A stretch of 64,000 nt of DNA from Taeniopygia guttata (GCF_048771995.1 NC_133024.1:27978001-28042000); one strand, 5' to 3'. Counted from the stretch's first letter, positions 29,739 to 43,300 are shown. Notes: a model not told the origin generated them from the sequence alone. Numbers and translations: made by a program.

Positions 29739-32700
29739 ACGGCATGTCCATGTACTGCATTCCTCCCTGTCACCCTGCTGCAGCCTCCACCAGGAAACTC
29801 ATAGATTTATACAGACGGGAACGGTCCCTCGGTGTAAGCATACTGCAATTATACACATGCAACTGTATCATTAATTTCCCATCAAACAAAATCACATCCC
29901 ATAATGCCGCCTTATCCTCCGTTGAGCATTTTCATAGCACTATTAATCTCAATAAAGAGGTGCAGTCCTGTCCATCTCTCCCAGTAAAATGTGTGAGTGT
30001 CAACAACTGTGCTCGTTGCCTCCGCTGTCCCACGACTGGTGGTGCATGTGCACGTTTTGTCCCACCACAGCGAAACACGCCGCAACACAAGTGGAGGATT
30101 GGCCGTTTACAGACTGCAACAAGTCGCTTACAGATCCTGCAACACAAGCCGGGCTTTGTCTGCTAAAGCTCACTGAAAATACATCCACGCACACAGGTGT
30201 TCCATAACGCCGTCCCATCACCTCGGCCGTGTGCCGAAGTGGCTCTGGCTATTGGCAAGCTCTCCCTTACCTGCGCGTGCAGGCTCCGACCGCCGCCTCA
30301 CACTGACAACTCTGCTGAGATACCACCAGGCTCCACCACCACATCCGTGTGCCCATCTCCACTGAGTGCTCCCGCAGAGTTCCACAAGGCACAATACGAG
30401 TGCAGCCACTCCACAGCAGGAGTTGCGCCTCTTGTGACCTTGTTCCTGCCTTGCCAGCAAAGACTAGATCAATACATCCCAACAGGCTGTTGTGTGATCC
30501 GTGTTCCTGCACATACAAAAATCCCACCTACCTCTCCAGCCGTCAGCAGCACGCACCCTGTACTGTTCCTGTACATACCTTTGCCCACATAACAATGATG
30601 CTCTCATTTATCTCAGCTCCATGGAGGAAAAGTGGTAGGAAAGAGCACACTGCTCTTCCACAGATGCTATCCATCCTTCGCATGGATCAAGCAGACCATC
30701 CAGCACTACAGAAACGTGTGGTGGATGACACCACCACCAAACTCACATGGATCTCTGCAAGGACTTCTCATTCCCTCTTGTGTGTGCTGACACAATCCCC
30801 TCTTGACAGGAGCCAGGCAGACAGACAAATTCCCAAGCTGAGCAGTCCAGCGCCGACCAGTGCCCACCAACTCCATATTTGCCTCTTTCCCCAGTGGCTT
30901 GGCCACAAGGGGAGAGGTGTGATGCACATAAAGATCCTGCAAAGGGAGTTAGGTGCTGGGGCTCTCTGCAGGTGATTCCCAACGCTCCTGCCAGCATGGT
31001 TATGTTCTGAAGAAGGCTGCTTGCTACTGGTTTTAGGCAATGTGTGCCCCAGTGCCTCCAAAGGCTCCTTCCCAATGAGCCAACACCTCCCTGAAATCTT
31101 TCTCTGCATGACAAATGAATACATTTTTATCCTGAGTGTGCCCAAGGTTCCCCACCTCAGCTCCAACTCCTTTTTTTCCTTTTTAACTTGAAGTTTCTTA
31201 GTCAGCAGAAATCTTCATTTTCCCTCAAAACAAAAACTCCATATGGGATATACATGATTATGATCAAGATGTTTCTACTGTTTGTGAAGGCCAAGTAAAT
31301 TAAATGGATTAAAAATATATATATTTATAAATATTTTCCTTTGATGAGGAAAGGATAGATTTCCATGAGATAGATTTCCCGTTATTTGGCTCCTTTAAAC
31401 TTGGAAGTTGCCATACCTTACTGTGGTTCAATTACTTACCCAGTTTAATTGAATCTTTTGAGTTTATAGCACTTGGCTTGGAAACAATTACAGTAAGATC
31501 TGTGTAATTCAATCTACCCTACCTGTGCTGATGGGTGTCAACACCCCAAAACAACCCCCCAGCATACTTCCCATGGGGAAAACACCTGCAACACCTTGCT
31601 TTGGTGTTGCACCCATGTTGAGAAACCAAAACTGGCCAGAGGACCTTCCACACACCCCTGCCCAGCTCTGCTTCCAAGAACAACTGGGTAAAGTGGACTC
31701 TGTACTCTGTACTCCCAGCAACAAGCTGGGGTGACCTCTAAATAACGTCTGTCATTTTGTGTGGTCTAAGTCAGTCAGGGTTCAGGTCCCTGCACAAGAC
31801 ACAGAAGAGTCCTGCCCCATCTTCCTCCACCTTGTAGGCATCTGCCCCTGTCCAGGCTTTTATCAGGCCCACAGCCCTTTCTCACTTTCACTTTTCATTT
31901 ATGTTCACTTTTAAACATCTTTCCCCAAGGTAACAAGAAGAACAAAGCTTTTGACATTGTTTCACTCTGGAACTCAGGGTTGTAGGCTGGAAAACTCAGT
32001 CGTGTGTGTTTCAGTACTGCCCAGTGTGGGACGAAAGGGAGGAAGGAACCCCCAGAGCATTTTGGAAAGGGGGAAACTCTCCAGCCTAGCATGGACCGTT
32101 CGTATGTGGGACACAGATAACAGACTACGAGCTTGACATGCTGGTGCTGCAGACAATGTGATCTGAGAGATCGGTTTATGGTCGCTCAGGCTATTTTTTT
32201 GTCAGCTCCTCTTGCGTTCCATAACAATTCAGAGGGGTTGATGGGTTTAGATGCTGGGCACTGCAATGCTGCCACTGTATTGCTTCATTTGTGTGCTGGG
32301 ACACAGCCATTCTTCTGTTCTCTTCATTTTTGCTATTTCTCAGACTGAGGGTTGCTCCAGCCAGTCTTTAATATCTGTACTGTCAAGTTACATACAACCA
32401 GTAACATGAAAAATATCTTTCAGTGTCTGCGTAAAACCGGCAGCCCCCGATGTACCTGTGAATGTGATGCTGTTCTGCAAAGGCTGCAGCTACATTTCAC
32501 CTCTTCCTTTAACCTAGTTTTGACTGTTTGTATGGATGGACTTACTTCTCATGTCTGCCATTCAGCAGCCCTGTAAGCCTTCCAGATCATACTGAGGCTT
32601 GCCATGACTGAACTAAGGTTTTGCCACTTCTGCAAAGGAACCCTGAAGATCCCAGCATTTCTGAGAAGCCTTGCCCTTTATTTTCTCTTTGGTAAAGCAG

Positions 32701-34780
32701 AGAATTTTGCCCTAGATAATTTTTTGAGCGGAGATGGGGTATCAAACTCTGAAATAGGTAATTTTTACTTTGGAATTAGCAAGGAAATAGTTCAAACTTT
32801 CATTCAATATGTGATTATTGTCCCAGAATCAGTGTCTCTTCAACAACCAAATCCCCCTGCCCCCATTTTAAACTATCTTGTGAGAATTCTGTATCCCCAA
32901 CACTAGCCAAAGTAACTGTTCTGGATTCTGCAAGTCTCCCCCAGCACTACAAAAGCTTTTTCGTCTGCCCAGGATACACATCTCCACTCCCAGCTTTCTA
33001 CAAAGTCTCCATGGCAAGCTAAGGAAATCTAAATGACCAATTTTCATTGTTGTTTTCCTCATCATGCACCCCCCTTCTATTTTTCCCCCCTTATTTAGTT
33101 TGAGTGAGGTCTTTTTCAAAGAAAAGCATGAGCTTACTTTTTTAGCCCAATGGAAGTATTTTTACTTTGTCAGAAAATGACACAGGAAAGTCTCTTCATC
33201 TTGTGGAGAGAAGACAGCCCTTCCTGTCATGTCCAAGGAGCTGCTCCTTCAGTAGACAAATGCCATTGGAACAAGAGACAGATAGAGACTTGCACACAGA
33301 GGATTTTGGAGCATACAACCAGAATAAGGTCAAGAACATGTGCTCCTTTTCTGAGAACATCCTACTGTCAATGGAGGATCGAGTCTCTCTCTAGCAGCCA
33401 CCTAGGTGAGGGCTGCCCATACGCCAGCGTGACTCTGCATCTACTTCCCGTTAGGGGAAGAGCATTTCAGACTTCGCTCGGCACTCGTCATGAGCCTCGT
33501 CTCCTGTTTTGCCAGGAGAAGGAGGGGGCAGGGAGAGCAGCGTGGCCGTGCCGCACCGTGTCAGCCAGATGTGCACGGTGCGGCAGGCAGTGCTGGCTGC
33601 ACAGAACTGTGGTGGGGGAGAGACAGAGAAGATTGGGGGTTGCTCAGCCCCCTGGAAATCAGAACGGCTGATCTCTATCTCTGTGTGCTTCGCTGGTTTG
33701 TTTGCTTTAAAAAACATCACATACTTGGTACTGACACCTATAGCTAAGGTTACTCGATATTTTCCATCACAAGTCTGTTTTCAGTTACTCAGAACTTTGC
33801 CAGACATCAGATAGTCAGATTCGAATTTACCATGTTTATTTTCACTTTTTTTTTTTCCTGAAGATGGAGGCACTTAGTAAGGCGTAAAAAACAAATGCTA
33901 TTTTGCAATTATAAAAAATTTGACTTTGACACCAGTCTAACATAGAATTATGTATATAATGAATAACAAAAGCTGAAAGCAACACACGAAAGTTAAGAAT
34001 ACTTATTAGTTACCATTTTTAGGGTCTTATTTCCCTAAAGTGCCTTAGAGATGCCCTGATCCCCTCCTCTCTTCATGAAACAAATAGTTGGATTCAGCCA
34101 GGGAAGGAGCCAGTGGTCTCAAAGGGGCTGCAACAACAACCCACTGGTTTGAGCTGCCTGGACTGCAGTTCTCCCGTACCTATTTTTGCCTCCTGTATCA
34201 AAGCTGGTGCATGCTGGCAAAAATCACTAACACCGACACACATCTCTTGAGCTCATTCAGTAGAAATACTGAAAAAACAGGCTGGGATAGAACTCTCCTT
34301 CATCTCCTACCTCCAGCTGGTTCTGGGAGAGGTGTTTCCAGCGCTGCACCCAGCAACAACTGTGCTCCAGGGAACGCTGCTAATTAGCCCGGAGGTTGCA
34401 TTCCCCATTTGGCTGGGCGAGAACACCACTGCTGCTGAGCAGAGCTGATGGACTCGGGTTGGCTGGAGAGGAGGGGAGTCAAATCTCTATGGTGATACCT
34501 ACTAAGTCACAAATTGAGCAGGGGTTTGCAGAGATGCCACAGGCACACACGTCTGGAGGAGGTTTTCTCTCATCTGGGCAAGAACCAGACCAGGTATTTT
34601 GGAGCTGTGCCCCCGGTGCAGAAAGCAAGGATCACATGTAGTCTGGGATGGACCGTGCAGGGACACGTTTTGCTTTGTGCCATCCTTGCGCACATTTCTT
34701 GAAGTTAGAAGTCAGAGCTTTGTGACACTTGGACTTAGACGGCAAGTTTCTTCCTAAAAACGATAGGCTTGGACTAATGT
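29739..34780. other. Intergenic DNA between the two CHD4 regulatory islands
   Basis: Apart from the motif at 29895, I see no coding exon, RNA gene or familiar repeat. There is an AT-rich patch near 31300-31345 and a short T run at 33847-33856. Open frames here are short, overlap on both strands and lack homology that I can recognise. Confidence 0.55.
29895..29906 (+). promoter_or_regulatory. Outlying ZNF410-type site (CATCCCATAATG)
   Basis: This has one mismatch at the last base compared with the 12-mer and the same orientation as both clusters. It is separated from the promoter cluster by a CR1 insertion (29474-29738). It may be a remnant of a formerly wider cluster, or chance. Confidence 0.5.
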
Positions 34781-34799
34781 ACAAATGAGACGCTGAGAC

Positions 34800-36010
34800 G
34801 CTCCGCAGCCTCAGTTCGAACGGCTGTGGGTTTTTTCCCTCCCTCAGCTAGGCTGGGGTCAGAACTTGCTTGTGAGGGCACGCAGGAGCCGCAGCCTCGC
34901 CGTGCTGGGGACCCGGCCGAGGGTTCCTGCGGAGCCCACGTGCGGCCGCAGCCACGGTCCCGCCCCGGCTCGTGCCCCGCGCCCGTCCCCGCGCTCCCAT
35001 CCTCCCGCCGCGCTGCCCCACCCCGCATCCCATAATAGTTCACAAAGGCGACTCCATCCCATAATAGCCACCCACGGGAAACACTCCATGGCAACCACCC
35101 CCCCCCACCACCCCCGCGTCATCCCATAATACCCTGCCGGCTTTATTGGTCCCGACTGAGGAGGGCAGGGGGGGCCGGGGCCGGACGGGGGCACCGCGGG
35201 GAGGTCCCGGCGGGCACCGCCAGGAAGCCTGGCTGGGGCTGCAGCCTCCCCTCGGCGTCCCGCAGCACCCCCTCCTCCTTCCTGCTGCATCCCGCCACAG
35301 TTCCCGGGGAGGCAGCCCCGCTGTGAGGCACAGCCATCCCATAATAGCCGCTCGGTCACACCGCGCTGGGAATGGTGCCATCCCACAATACTCGCGCCCC
35401 ACGCCGGCAGCGCCGGGCCCTGCCATCCCATAATAGCCGCCTGCTTTCCCCCCCCCCCCCGCTCCTTGTGGGGCATCCTCCCCATCCCATAATACTCCCC
35501 CCGGCGGCACGAGCGCCCGCCATCCCATAATATACCCCGCCACCCACCTGCCCCCCTCCGGTCGCGGGAGGCCTCGCCATCCCATAATAGTCGCGGCTCG
35601 CCCTTCCCCCCCCCGCAGCAGGGCTCGCCATCCCATAATAGTCGGCGCTTGCCATCCCGTGCAGCCGCGGCTGAGGCCTGACCCCGTGGCCAGACTTCGC
35701 CCGGCCCTGCTCGGCTCGGCTCGGCTCGGCTTGGCTCGGCCCCCCCTCTGCTGTGTGCCACCCGCTGCCTCGCCCCAGCTCCTCTTCGGCTTCCCCCTCA
35801 CCTGGCAGCCCCGCTGTGCTGCTGCTGCCTTGGCCACGCACCTTCCCAGAGCCCTGTCCCGGGTGCCCCCAGCCCGTGCTGGGCCCCTCACCGCGGTGCC
35901 TTCCCCACGCAGCTCTCGGTGCCCACCCCCTGCCCAGGCACTGCCCGCCGGCCCGGTCACCATCGAGTCAGCAGAAAAGCACAAAGCTGGAGCAAGTGCT
36001 GTGCCATGGT
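34800..36010. promoter_or_regulatory. CHD4: Distal CpG-rich element upstream of CHD4
   Basis: A second GC- and CpG-rich block holds the second motif cluster (35026-35640), a C-run at 35449-35460, and a (CTCGG)n simple repeat at about 35709-35740. It carries no exon that I can recognise. The edge-to-edge distance between the clusters is about 6.0 kb, the same arrangement as the mammalian CHD4 upstream enhancer. Enhancer function here is inferred. Confidence 0.75.
35026..35640 (+). promoter_or_regulatory. CHD4: Distal cluster of CATCCCATAATA sites (9 exact, 1 near-exact)
   Basis: Exact copies start at 35026, 35055, 35120, 35335, 35424, 35483, 35521, 35578 and 35629. A copy with one change, CATCCCACAATA, starts at 35379. 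A decayed CATCCCGTGCAG lies at 35653. All are on the plus strand. Spacing is 29-65 bases except for a 215-base gap between 35120 and 35335. The DNA between sites shows no similarity from one interval to the next, so this is not a simple tandem repeat but a set of maintained sites. Confidence 0.9.
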
Positions 36011-39000
36011 GCCCGTGACGTGGCGGGTGTGTGTCTGCCCCGAGCCGCTCTGGCATGGCCTTTGTGACCACTGAGCCCTGACCTAGTTTGCCAGGTGCTG
36101 TGCTGCCATTGGAAAGGCCTCCTGCTCCTTGCCTGCGGCCACTGCGTGCCACCACGTTGGGGTCGGCTCGCTATCCACTCACATCCGCATTATCATGTGT
36201 CTGGTATGGAAGATAACTCCACATCTTGCCATCCGCTCACATTGAGTGTATTTGTTTTACTTCTGAAGGCAGCTTTTGCCACTGTCTTTGGGTTTTTCTT
36301 TCAGCCCCATGCCTGCTTTTGTGCCTCAACTGAATTTAGTGTTACGGGCTGCAGGGAGTGTTTCTGAGCTGCTCTGTTGTTCTCCTGGGTTCTTTCACTA
36401 CCTGCTGTAAAAGTACAGCTCAGTGCTTGCAACATTTACTTCTTGTTAAAGCCAGCACATGTGTCCTGATAGCTAAGAGAAGAAAAGGAAGTGTTAAGCC
36501 CCAGAAGCTGAAATAATGACATGTAAAAGGCTGATACTTAGAAAAGAACCAAAAAGATGTAATTCCCCATACTCTGAACGGAAGCTACAAAATTATAGAC
36601 TTGGTGGATTAAAAGGTGGGCTGGGAAATAGTAATGCACAGTGACAAGAGAGTGAGCTGTTTCCTTGTTGGATGGGATGCAGTAAAGATCCTGGCTGAAC
36701 ATTCAAAGGGATGAGGTTTTAGAGCAGCAGCAGCAAGTTCGGATGCTGCTGCAAAGAAGGGCGGGAAGCATTCATTCTCTTCTCCCTGAGAGAAACCCAC
36801 GGCTGCTGCTGCTTCTAGTGGGGAAGGTGCTCCATCGGGCCTCACCCCGGTGAAACCAGAGAAGGGGTCTGCCAGGAGCACGCCCGTGGCTGTGTGCCCA
36901 CCGGCGGTGGCCACGGCACCGGCAGTACTGCTGAGGTGTGGTCCCTTTGTCTGTTGGCTTTCCGGCAGCAAATGCAGGAGCCCCCTTTGCAAACTCTGTG
37001 TTTTACAGGGAGTCCCCCTGTGGCAGATCTGTTTTTACAGGGAAAATGTCTGCAAGGGAGCATGAGGCGGTCGAGGATGGAGTCTGCAAATTTCTGCCCA
37101 TTTTATTCTGCCTGTCATATGTTTTGTTTGCAGATGATCCTCTGGCATCTGTGAGAAACAAGCGAGCAAACACACGCAGCACTCCACTGTCTCGGAGAGA
37201 GAGCTCTGGACTTGGAGAATGGAAGCCCTGAGTCCTTCTGACAATTCTTCCACTTGCTTTTTTTAAGGTTTCTGTGCATTTGGGCATCTATTAAGCCGGT
37301 CTCCAGCCTGCCTCCTTGGAAAGAACCTGCCTTTTCCTTTTACTTAGAGAGTAGGTGAAGGGCCAAGTGCGGTCGTGCTAGTTTGCAGTGGGTAGTCCTG
37401 CTGTGGATATCACACCATTTGCTGTGATGTATTTAAAGCAACTTTACGTCTGCTTAGTAAAACATCAAGAATGCCTAATGCAGAGGACAAACTTAAACTG
37501 CTCCAAGCCTGGCTTTTAACTGGATAAATCTGTGGTTTGGGCACACACTTGCTTAGTGGAAAACTGTCACAGCTTAGGTGCTCTGGTCCCCTGGATGTTC
37601 ACTGCTGACCTCCTGCAGTAGATGTTGCTCCTCTCTTGGCTCTGGTAACAGAGCAGATGTGCCGGCTCAGTGCCTGCTGCAGTGGCAAGTCCAGCTTTTC
37701 ATGGCACAACAGCTGCAGTAGGAGGGCTGAGCTAAGAGAGCTGTTCTGACTGCAGTGGCCGTGTACAGACCCTGCTGGAGCATCCCACTTGTCAGGGCCT
37801 GCCTGCCCTGCCAGCAGCCATTTCCTCCTCTCCTCCTGTTCTCCTCAGCCACCATGTCAGGTCCTCTACTGTGCAGCCTTTCCCGTCTTGCACCTCTCAC
37901 AGGCAGGCAGGGTGACTGCTGCTGCCCCAGGGAGCAGGAGCCGCATTTCTGCAGGAGTGAGAGTTGCCACCCAGCGTCTGTGAGCTGCAGGCGGGCACAG
38001 GAACAGCATTAGTGTCCCGGGCAGCGAGCCATGCCAGCCTGCAGGCTCTCAGTTTGATTGCACTCAGTGAACAGGTGCCTCATCCTTTAAGAATACACCA
38101 GATTTAATTATACCACTTCAAAATGTTCTGTCTTAGGTGAGGCTTTGAACATGTCCACATTAGCTGTTTATGGAGGTGTGACAAGACTGTTTTTAAATGG
38201 ATTGATTTACACTGGTGACCAAGCGCGTTATGAAAAGCTCTTGCTTTTGCGTTTGACCTTCTCTCTTTCCACAGAAATATTTTAGGCTTTGTGTGTGAAT
38301 TTGTTTCCAGCTATCAGGCCTCATTTTCCCATCTGCCTCACAATTCAGACAAAGCTTCTGAGAGGCCCTGATATATGGCAAAGCAAGTCCTGTATTCCTG
38401 CCTTATTCTGAAGCTGCTAGGGACAGCAGTGTGATTGATCCCAGAGTGGCAAGTTCAAAGTACAGGTTTTAGCAAGGAGAAATTTACCAGCAGAGATGGA
38501 ATTAGACTGACTGGGCATTCCCACTGTAAAACATTCAGTTGCTTGTAATTTTTATGATTGGAGCTGAAATTTTCCATTCTGGCTGTCTGCCTACATCTGA
38601 TTTTTTTTATAATTTTTGTTTTCTTTTTAAATATGGCTTCAGCCTGTACATTACATCTACTCAGGGAGAAATAAAAAAAGGCAGAGCAAAACATTTTGGG
38701 ATTGAGTATTAAAGTGTATGTTAAAAAGAACAGTCTTTTGCCCAACTGCTTTGGAGGAGGAAGCTGAAATCTATGAAGGAGAGCTGTCCTTACGTCAGAG
38801 CTACACTACTCACGATCCCCATAAAAATCCATGCCAAATTTTGGTAAATGATAAGCCTTAAAAAAAAAAAAATCCATTTTACACATGCTCTTTAGGGACA
38901 TTTGAGATTTCCCCTGTGTAGTTGTTCCAAGATCTGCTGTCAACACTGTCTCACAAAGGTGGGATAAGGTTGTGTGGGTGCCAGCCACGTTGTGTAAGGA

Positions 39001-39972
39001 CCCAACCGCTGGTGACTGCTCTGGGCCGGGCAGGGGGAAGGAGGAGCAGCTGAGTGAAAGGAGAACAGCAAAGTCTCTTGGGGAAGGGAAACATGGAGAA
39101 TAGATGAGGGCCAGGAGCTTTATGATACCAAGTCTGTTGTGAGGATAAAGACAGAAGGAGTTACTGGAAAACAAAGGGATGGAAGTGGCAGAAAAGAACC
39201 TCGACTGGCTGAATAACGTGACTAGATGGAAAATCAGAGTACATGGGATTTTAAAAGTCAAGAGTGATTGCTGTAGTGGAAGCAGGGCCTAGGGAGTGGG
39301 AAGACTATTTGAAAAAGCAAGCAGCTAGTCTTGGGAGCTGTGGAGAGAGCAGCAGTATTGGAGCCAGTGAAACGAGGAGAAAAAGAGGAGCTAAAAATGG
39401 TAGGAGGGGTGTAACAACCCTGGATGTGGAGATAGGAAAGAACAAGCTGTGCCAGACTCATTAAGGAACCAAAGAGCAGGAAGAGCATTCAGATAACTGA
39501 ACAAGGAGACTTGAGGCAGGGGGGTGGGCAATGAGCTGGCCAAACAAGCACTATTGTCCATCTTGTCTTAGGGGCACAAGCAAACCTTTAGGTTCCTGCT
39601 CCTCCTTATTGTTGAGTCATGCTTCAGGAATCCTGGGACTGGCAGCACTTCTATCCAGAAATGTTAAAGGAGAGAAAGAAAAAGAATAAAAAGAAAGACA
39701 GAGGGGATTCTACAACAGCTTCTGAGCTGTCATTCTCCACATGAAAAAAACACAAATCAGTTAGTCCTAAAAAAGATCTGATTCCTTCACCAGCCCATAT
39801 ATGACATCCTGAGACCATCTTAGGGGCAAAAGAGCATCCCTCCTGGCCCCCACATCCTCATTTCCTCCCTTTCCAGACTCCTCAATAATGTCACAGAGAC
39901 TGGACCAAATGAATGAGGACTGTCTATTTTAAAGCCTGTGGCTAACAAATCCTAGCTCTTTTTCTTTTTCTT

Positions 39973-40005
<33 letters not shown>

Positions 40006-43000
40006 GGGGGGGGGGGGGGTGTGAGTAAGCAGACCTCTTAAAGTTTCCATACCTGCCCTTCACACTTTCTTGCTGCCCAGGCTGTAAGGGGTTTCACCAG
40101 AATAGCTGGTGGGCAGGAGACAGGGACGCCAGATCTGAAAATGGTCCATCCAAAATTTGTTGAAGGCTGTGTGATTCTTCTCTTTTACCCCTCTTTTTCA
40201 AAATCTGTGATGCCACAGAGGGTGAAGTGGGACAGCCTGAGAGTGACTGAGCCCTATGAGGTGTGCCATTCCCAGATGTTTGTCTGTCTCTACAGCAAAA
40301 CCTGGTATGTTTGCTGACAGATGCAGTCACCTTGACTTGAAGCAGAAACAAGAATGGCATTAAGAAACTTCCCAGAGCAGCACACAGGGACAATGTCAGA
40401 TGTTAAAGTTGCTCTTCGAGTCTTGTGTTACCATATTTTTAAAAACAATTCTTTAGTCAACAGCCAAATATACCCCACCAGATACCCAAAACAAGGACAT
40501 TGTACCTTACCAACAAAGTTTCCAGTGTACCCTGCTCTAGTTGCATGTGCAGGCAAGTGGAATCTCTCTTTTTGAAATTTGACCCCTTTTATGGGTGCTC
40601 AAGCTTTTTTCTTCTCCTTTCCCTGTCCCTCCCCTCTCCCCTGCATCCTCTTCCCCTGGAGAAGCTATGAGAACAACAAAATATAAGAAAGAGATGCTGA
40701 CTTTCCTTGACCAGCTTTCTCTTCAAAATTATAACCTGGGAATAATTCCCTAATCTGTCTGGGAAAGGAACTTGAGATGGATTTGATACAGACTAGGTGC
40801 AGGACAAGGAGTATCAACTGCACCTGGGAGCTACACAAGATCAGCAAGCTGTAAGCTCCAAATGGCTGCAGGTTCAGACACAAGCAAGGCCCCATCAGCT
40901 TCCAAAAGCATCCATCACTGTGGCATGAGTCCAAGGAGATGAGACAAAAGGCCATTCTGGACATTTGCCGTGGCATCCAAGCACAGAGCCCATGCTATGA
41001 AGACCCTGTGCTCTTGGTAGGGTCACTGTGCTGTCGATTTCTCAAAATACTCCTCTGGTAAAGAGCACAAGCATCTTCTTCAATAGGTCTAAGAGCCTTT
41101 CCTACTTCTTTCAGGCTTTGTTGCAGCCTGGTGTCTCATAGGCAGCCTTGGCAATCCGAAACATAAAGCAGGACAACTACCCTCTGCAGCGCTCTGCTGC
41201 TTCCAGGAGCTTGGCATGGGGAGGAGCTGTCTGTCAGACTCCAAAATCCACACCCACCACCCTGCTCACCCTGACAGGCAGGAAAAGCACTACAAAGCTC
41301 AGGCAGATCAGCACTGAGGAAGTTATTTCTCAGGATCACTGATACCACCCCTGTGCTAAACGCAAGCCAGTAGAAAACACTATTTTCTCAAATTAGTTTT
41401 TATTTTCTTAAGTTGGTGAAGGCTACCCCCTATAGAGGGCTACAGAAGTCAACCCAAGGACAGAAATAAAAGTGGTGGAAAAGGCAGCCACAATCAGCTT
41501 CATCCCGTGTTTTGGTGTCCTTGGGAAATTGCTCTCCCAGCTGAATTACATTTTTGGTGGAGACTCCCTCAGGTTTTTGCAGGAGTAGTTTTTCTTAGTA
41601 CTTTCAGATTGCATGTCCAGAAAATGGCATGGAGAGAACAGAGAGCATAGGGTCAGTTTGGAAGAAAGTGAAACAGAGAATTGTATCTATGACAGGGCCC
41701 TCCAAACCTTCAAAAATAGTTCAAGTGATAAGCCTGACCATTTCACTTTGAAGCATTGATGTTACCCTGCCTGTGGCAATGATCCACTTACCAGACTGAC
41801 AATATATTGCTACTGGCAGTTACTCTGGAACTAAGGTCAATAAATACCACTTCTAAATTAAGTAGCCAGAGAATTTTCCTATTGCTTCTCCTGTATTGTA
41901 TTCTTCCTTGTTCAGTAAGTCACAATGTCTCACCTATTGCCATAACTTCGCCTCACCTTTAGAAAGTACGAAGTGCAGAATAACAGAATGGCCTATGTCA
42001 CTTTTTGTCTGCTTTACTTTTTTACTTTCTAAATTTCTCAATCACATTACCTCTGACTAAGATGTGATTATAGCCGTGGGCTCTTTCACTAGGTAATAAA
42101 CTTCATGTAACCAGCCACCCAGATCCACGGATGGTTTTCTGTCACTGTGTTTCTTCCTGAATAATTCCCCACATCACTTCCCTCATCTGGAGGCAGGTAT
42201 TTTTGGTGCACCAAGTGTGCTCCTTGGTGGTTCAGGTGACATTCCAGATGTGCAAATAAGGTGACCTGGTCAAGAAGAAGCCAACAAAAAATGCCTTGCC
42301 ACCCTTTGCAACATGACCCCAAACAAGCTGGCTTGTGGCACCGCAGGTCCTTTCCCTGCCTATAAATTGTCACCAATAATTTTGGCAAGTGCTAATGAGG
42401 CATCCTTACTGCAAAATACCTCCCACACATTTCCCAGTAGCAGGTCTCCCATAGCATGTGTGCCATGCCACCCCCCAGTTCCATATCCTGGGCACACAGT
42501 GCTGCTTTCAGCAGCTGTACTGCAGGGACTGCTGTCCCTCAGCTGTAGCAGCATGTTTCCCCAACACTTCTCTCTCTCTATTTTTTTTTTTTTTAACATC
42601 CCTGTCGCCTCTGAATAGGCTGTAACTGGGGATTCAAGCACGCTGAAATTATGCAAATCGTCCCACCGGGTTTTTTGTAATGCTAATTATATCAAATGCA
42701 TGCTCATCAATGAGAATGTCTAATTCCCCTTGCTCATTATCTAGATGTCGCACACTGATATAGAAGCATTTGAAAAAATTAATCTCATAACACAGTGTTT
42801 GTGAACCCCTTGCCACCACCTTCACAGCTCCTGCCTTTGCCCCAGGACCCCCAGGTGATAATGGGCACAAGTACACGCACCAAATTGTCCCCAAAACCAC
42901 CGTCCTGTAGAGGAAGGAAGCCTTATCATGAGGCTTTGGTGTTTGATTCACAGAATTGCTTAGGTCTTGTATTTGTGACTTAAGTCAACAGGAGTGACAC

Positions 43001-43300
43001 AATGGATATGTGCTATGTAGCACTCCAGAAAGCGGCATCCAAAGTAGTTCAGAACATACATCTTAGCTAAGTTTCCTGCCTATAAAATAGTAATAATACC
43101 TTATCAGGTAATGGGCCTCCTGAGAATGACATTAATTCAAATTTATGAAGCCATTGGATCTAGGGATGGTAAATACTCCAGAAAAGCAGGAGAAGACCAG
43201 GAGCCCTGTCTGCAGAATGGAGTTCACTTATGTGTAGCAGATTTATATCTGATGGATTTATATATAGCATAGAAAAAACAAAAAACGGGGGAAAAAAGTA
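36011..43300. other. Intergenic DNA between CHD4 and LPAR5, part 1
   Basis: No gene or intact repeat element was recognised. A T-rich run followed by a G-run lies at about 39960-40020. Open frames are all below about 150 codons and overlap on opposite strands. A lncRNA cannot be excluded from sequence alone. Confidence 0.5.
39960..40020. repeat. T-rich tract followed by a G homopolymer
   Basis: About 45 bases of T with a few C, then 14 G, then GTGTG. It is low complexity and may be unstable or mis-sized in assembly. Confidence 0.9.

Noticed and set aside
28448-35640. CATCCCATAATA copies as a CRISPR array or ordinary minisatellite
   Set aside because: Spacers vary from 17 to over 200 bases, are not similar to one another, and the unit is only 12 bases in a vertebrate promoter. 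This fits clustered protein-binding sites.
34859-36155. Long minus-strand open frames through the distal cluster, with recurring YYGM, IMGW and LLWDG words
   Set aside because: The repeated peptide words are translations of TATTATGGGATG in three frames. The frames are open because the DNA is GC-rich; there is no homology and overlapping frames are equally open.
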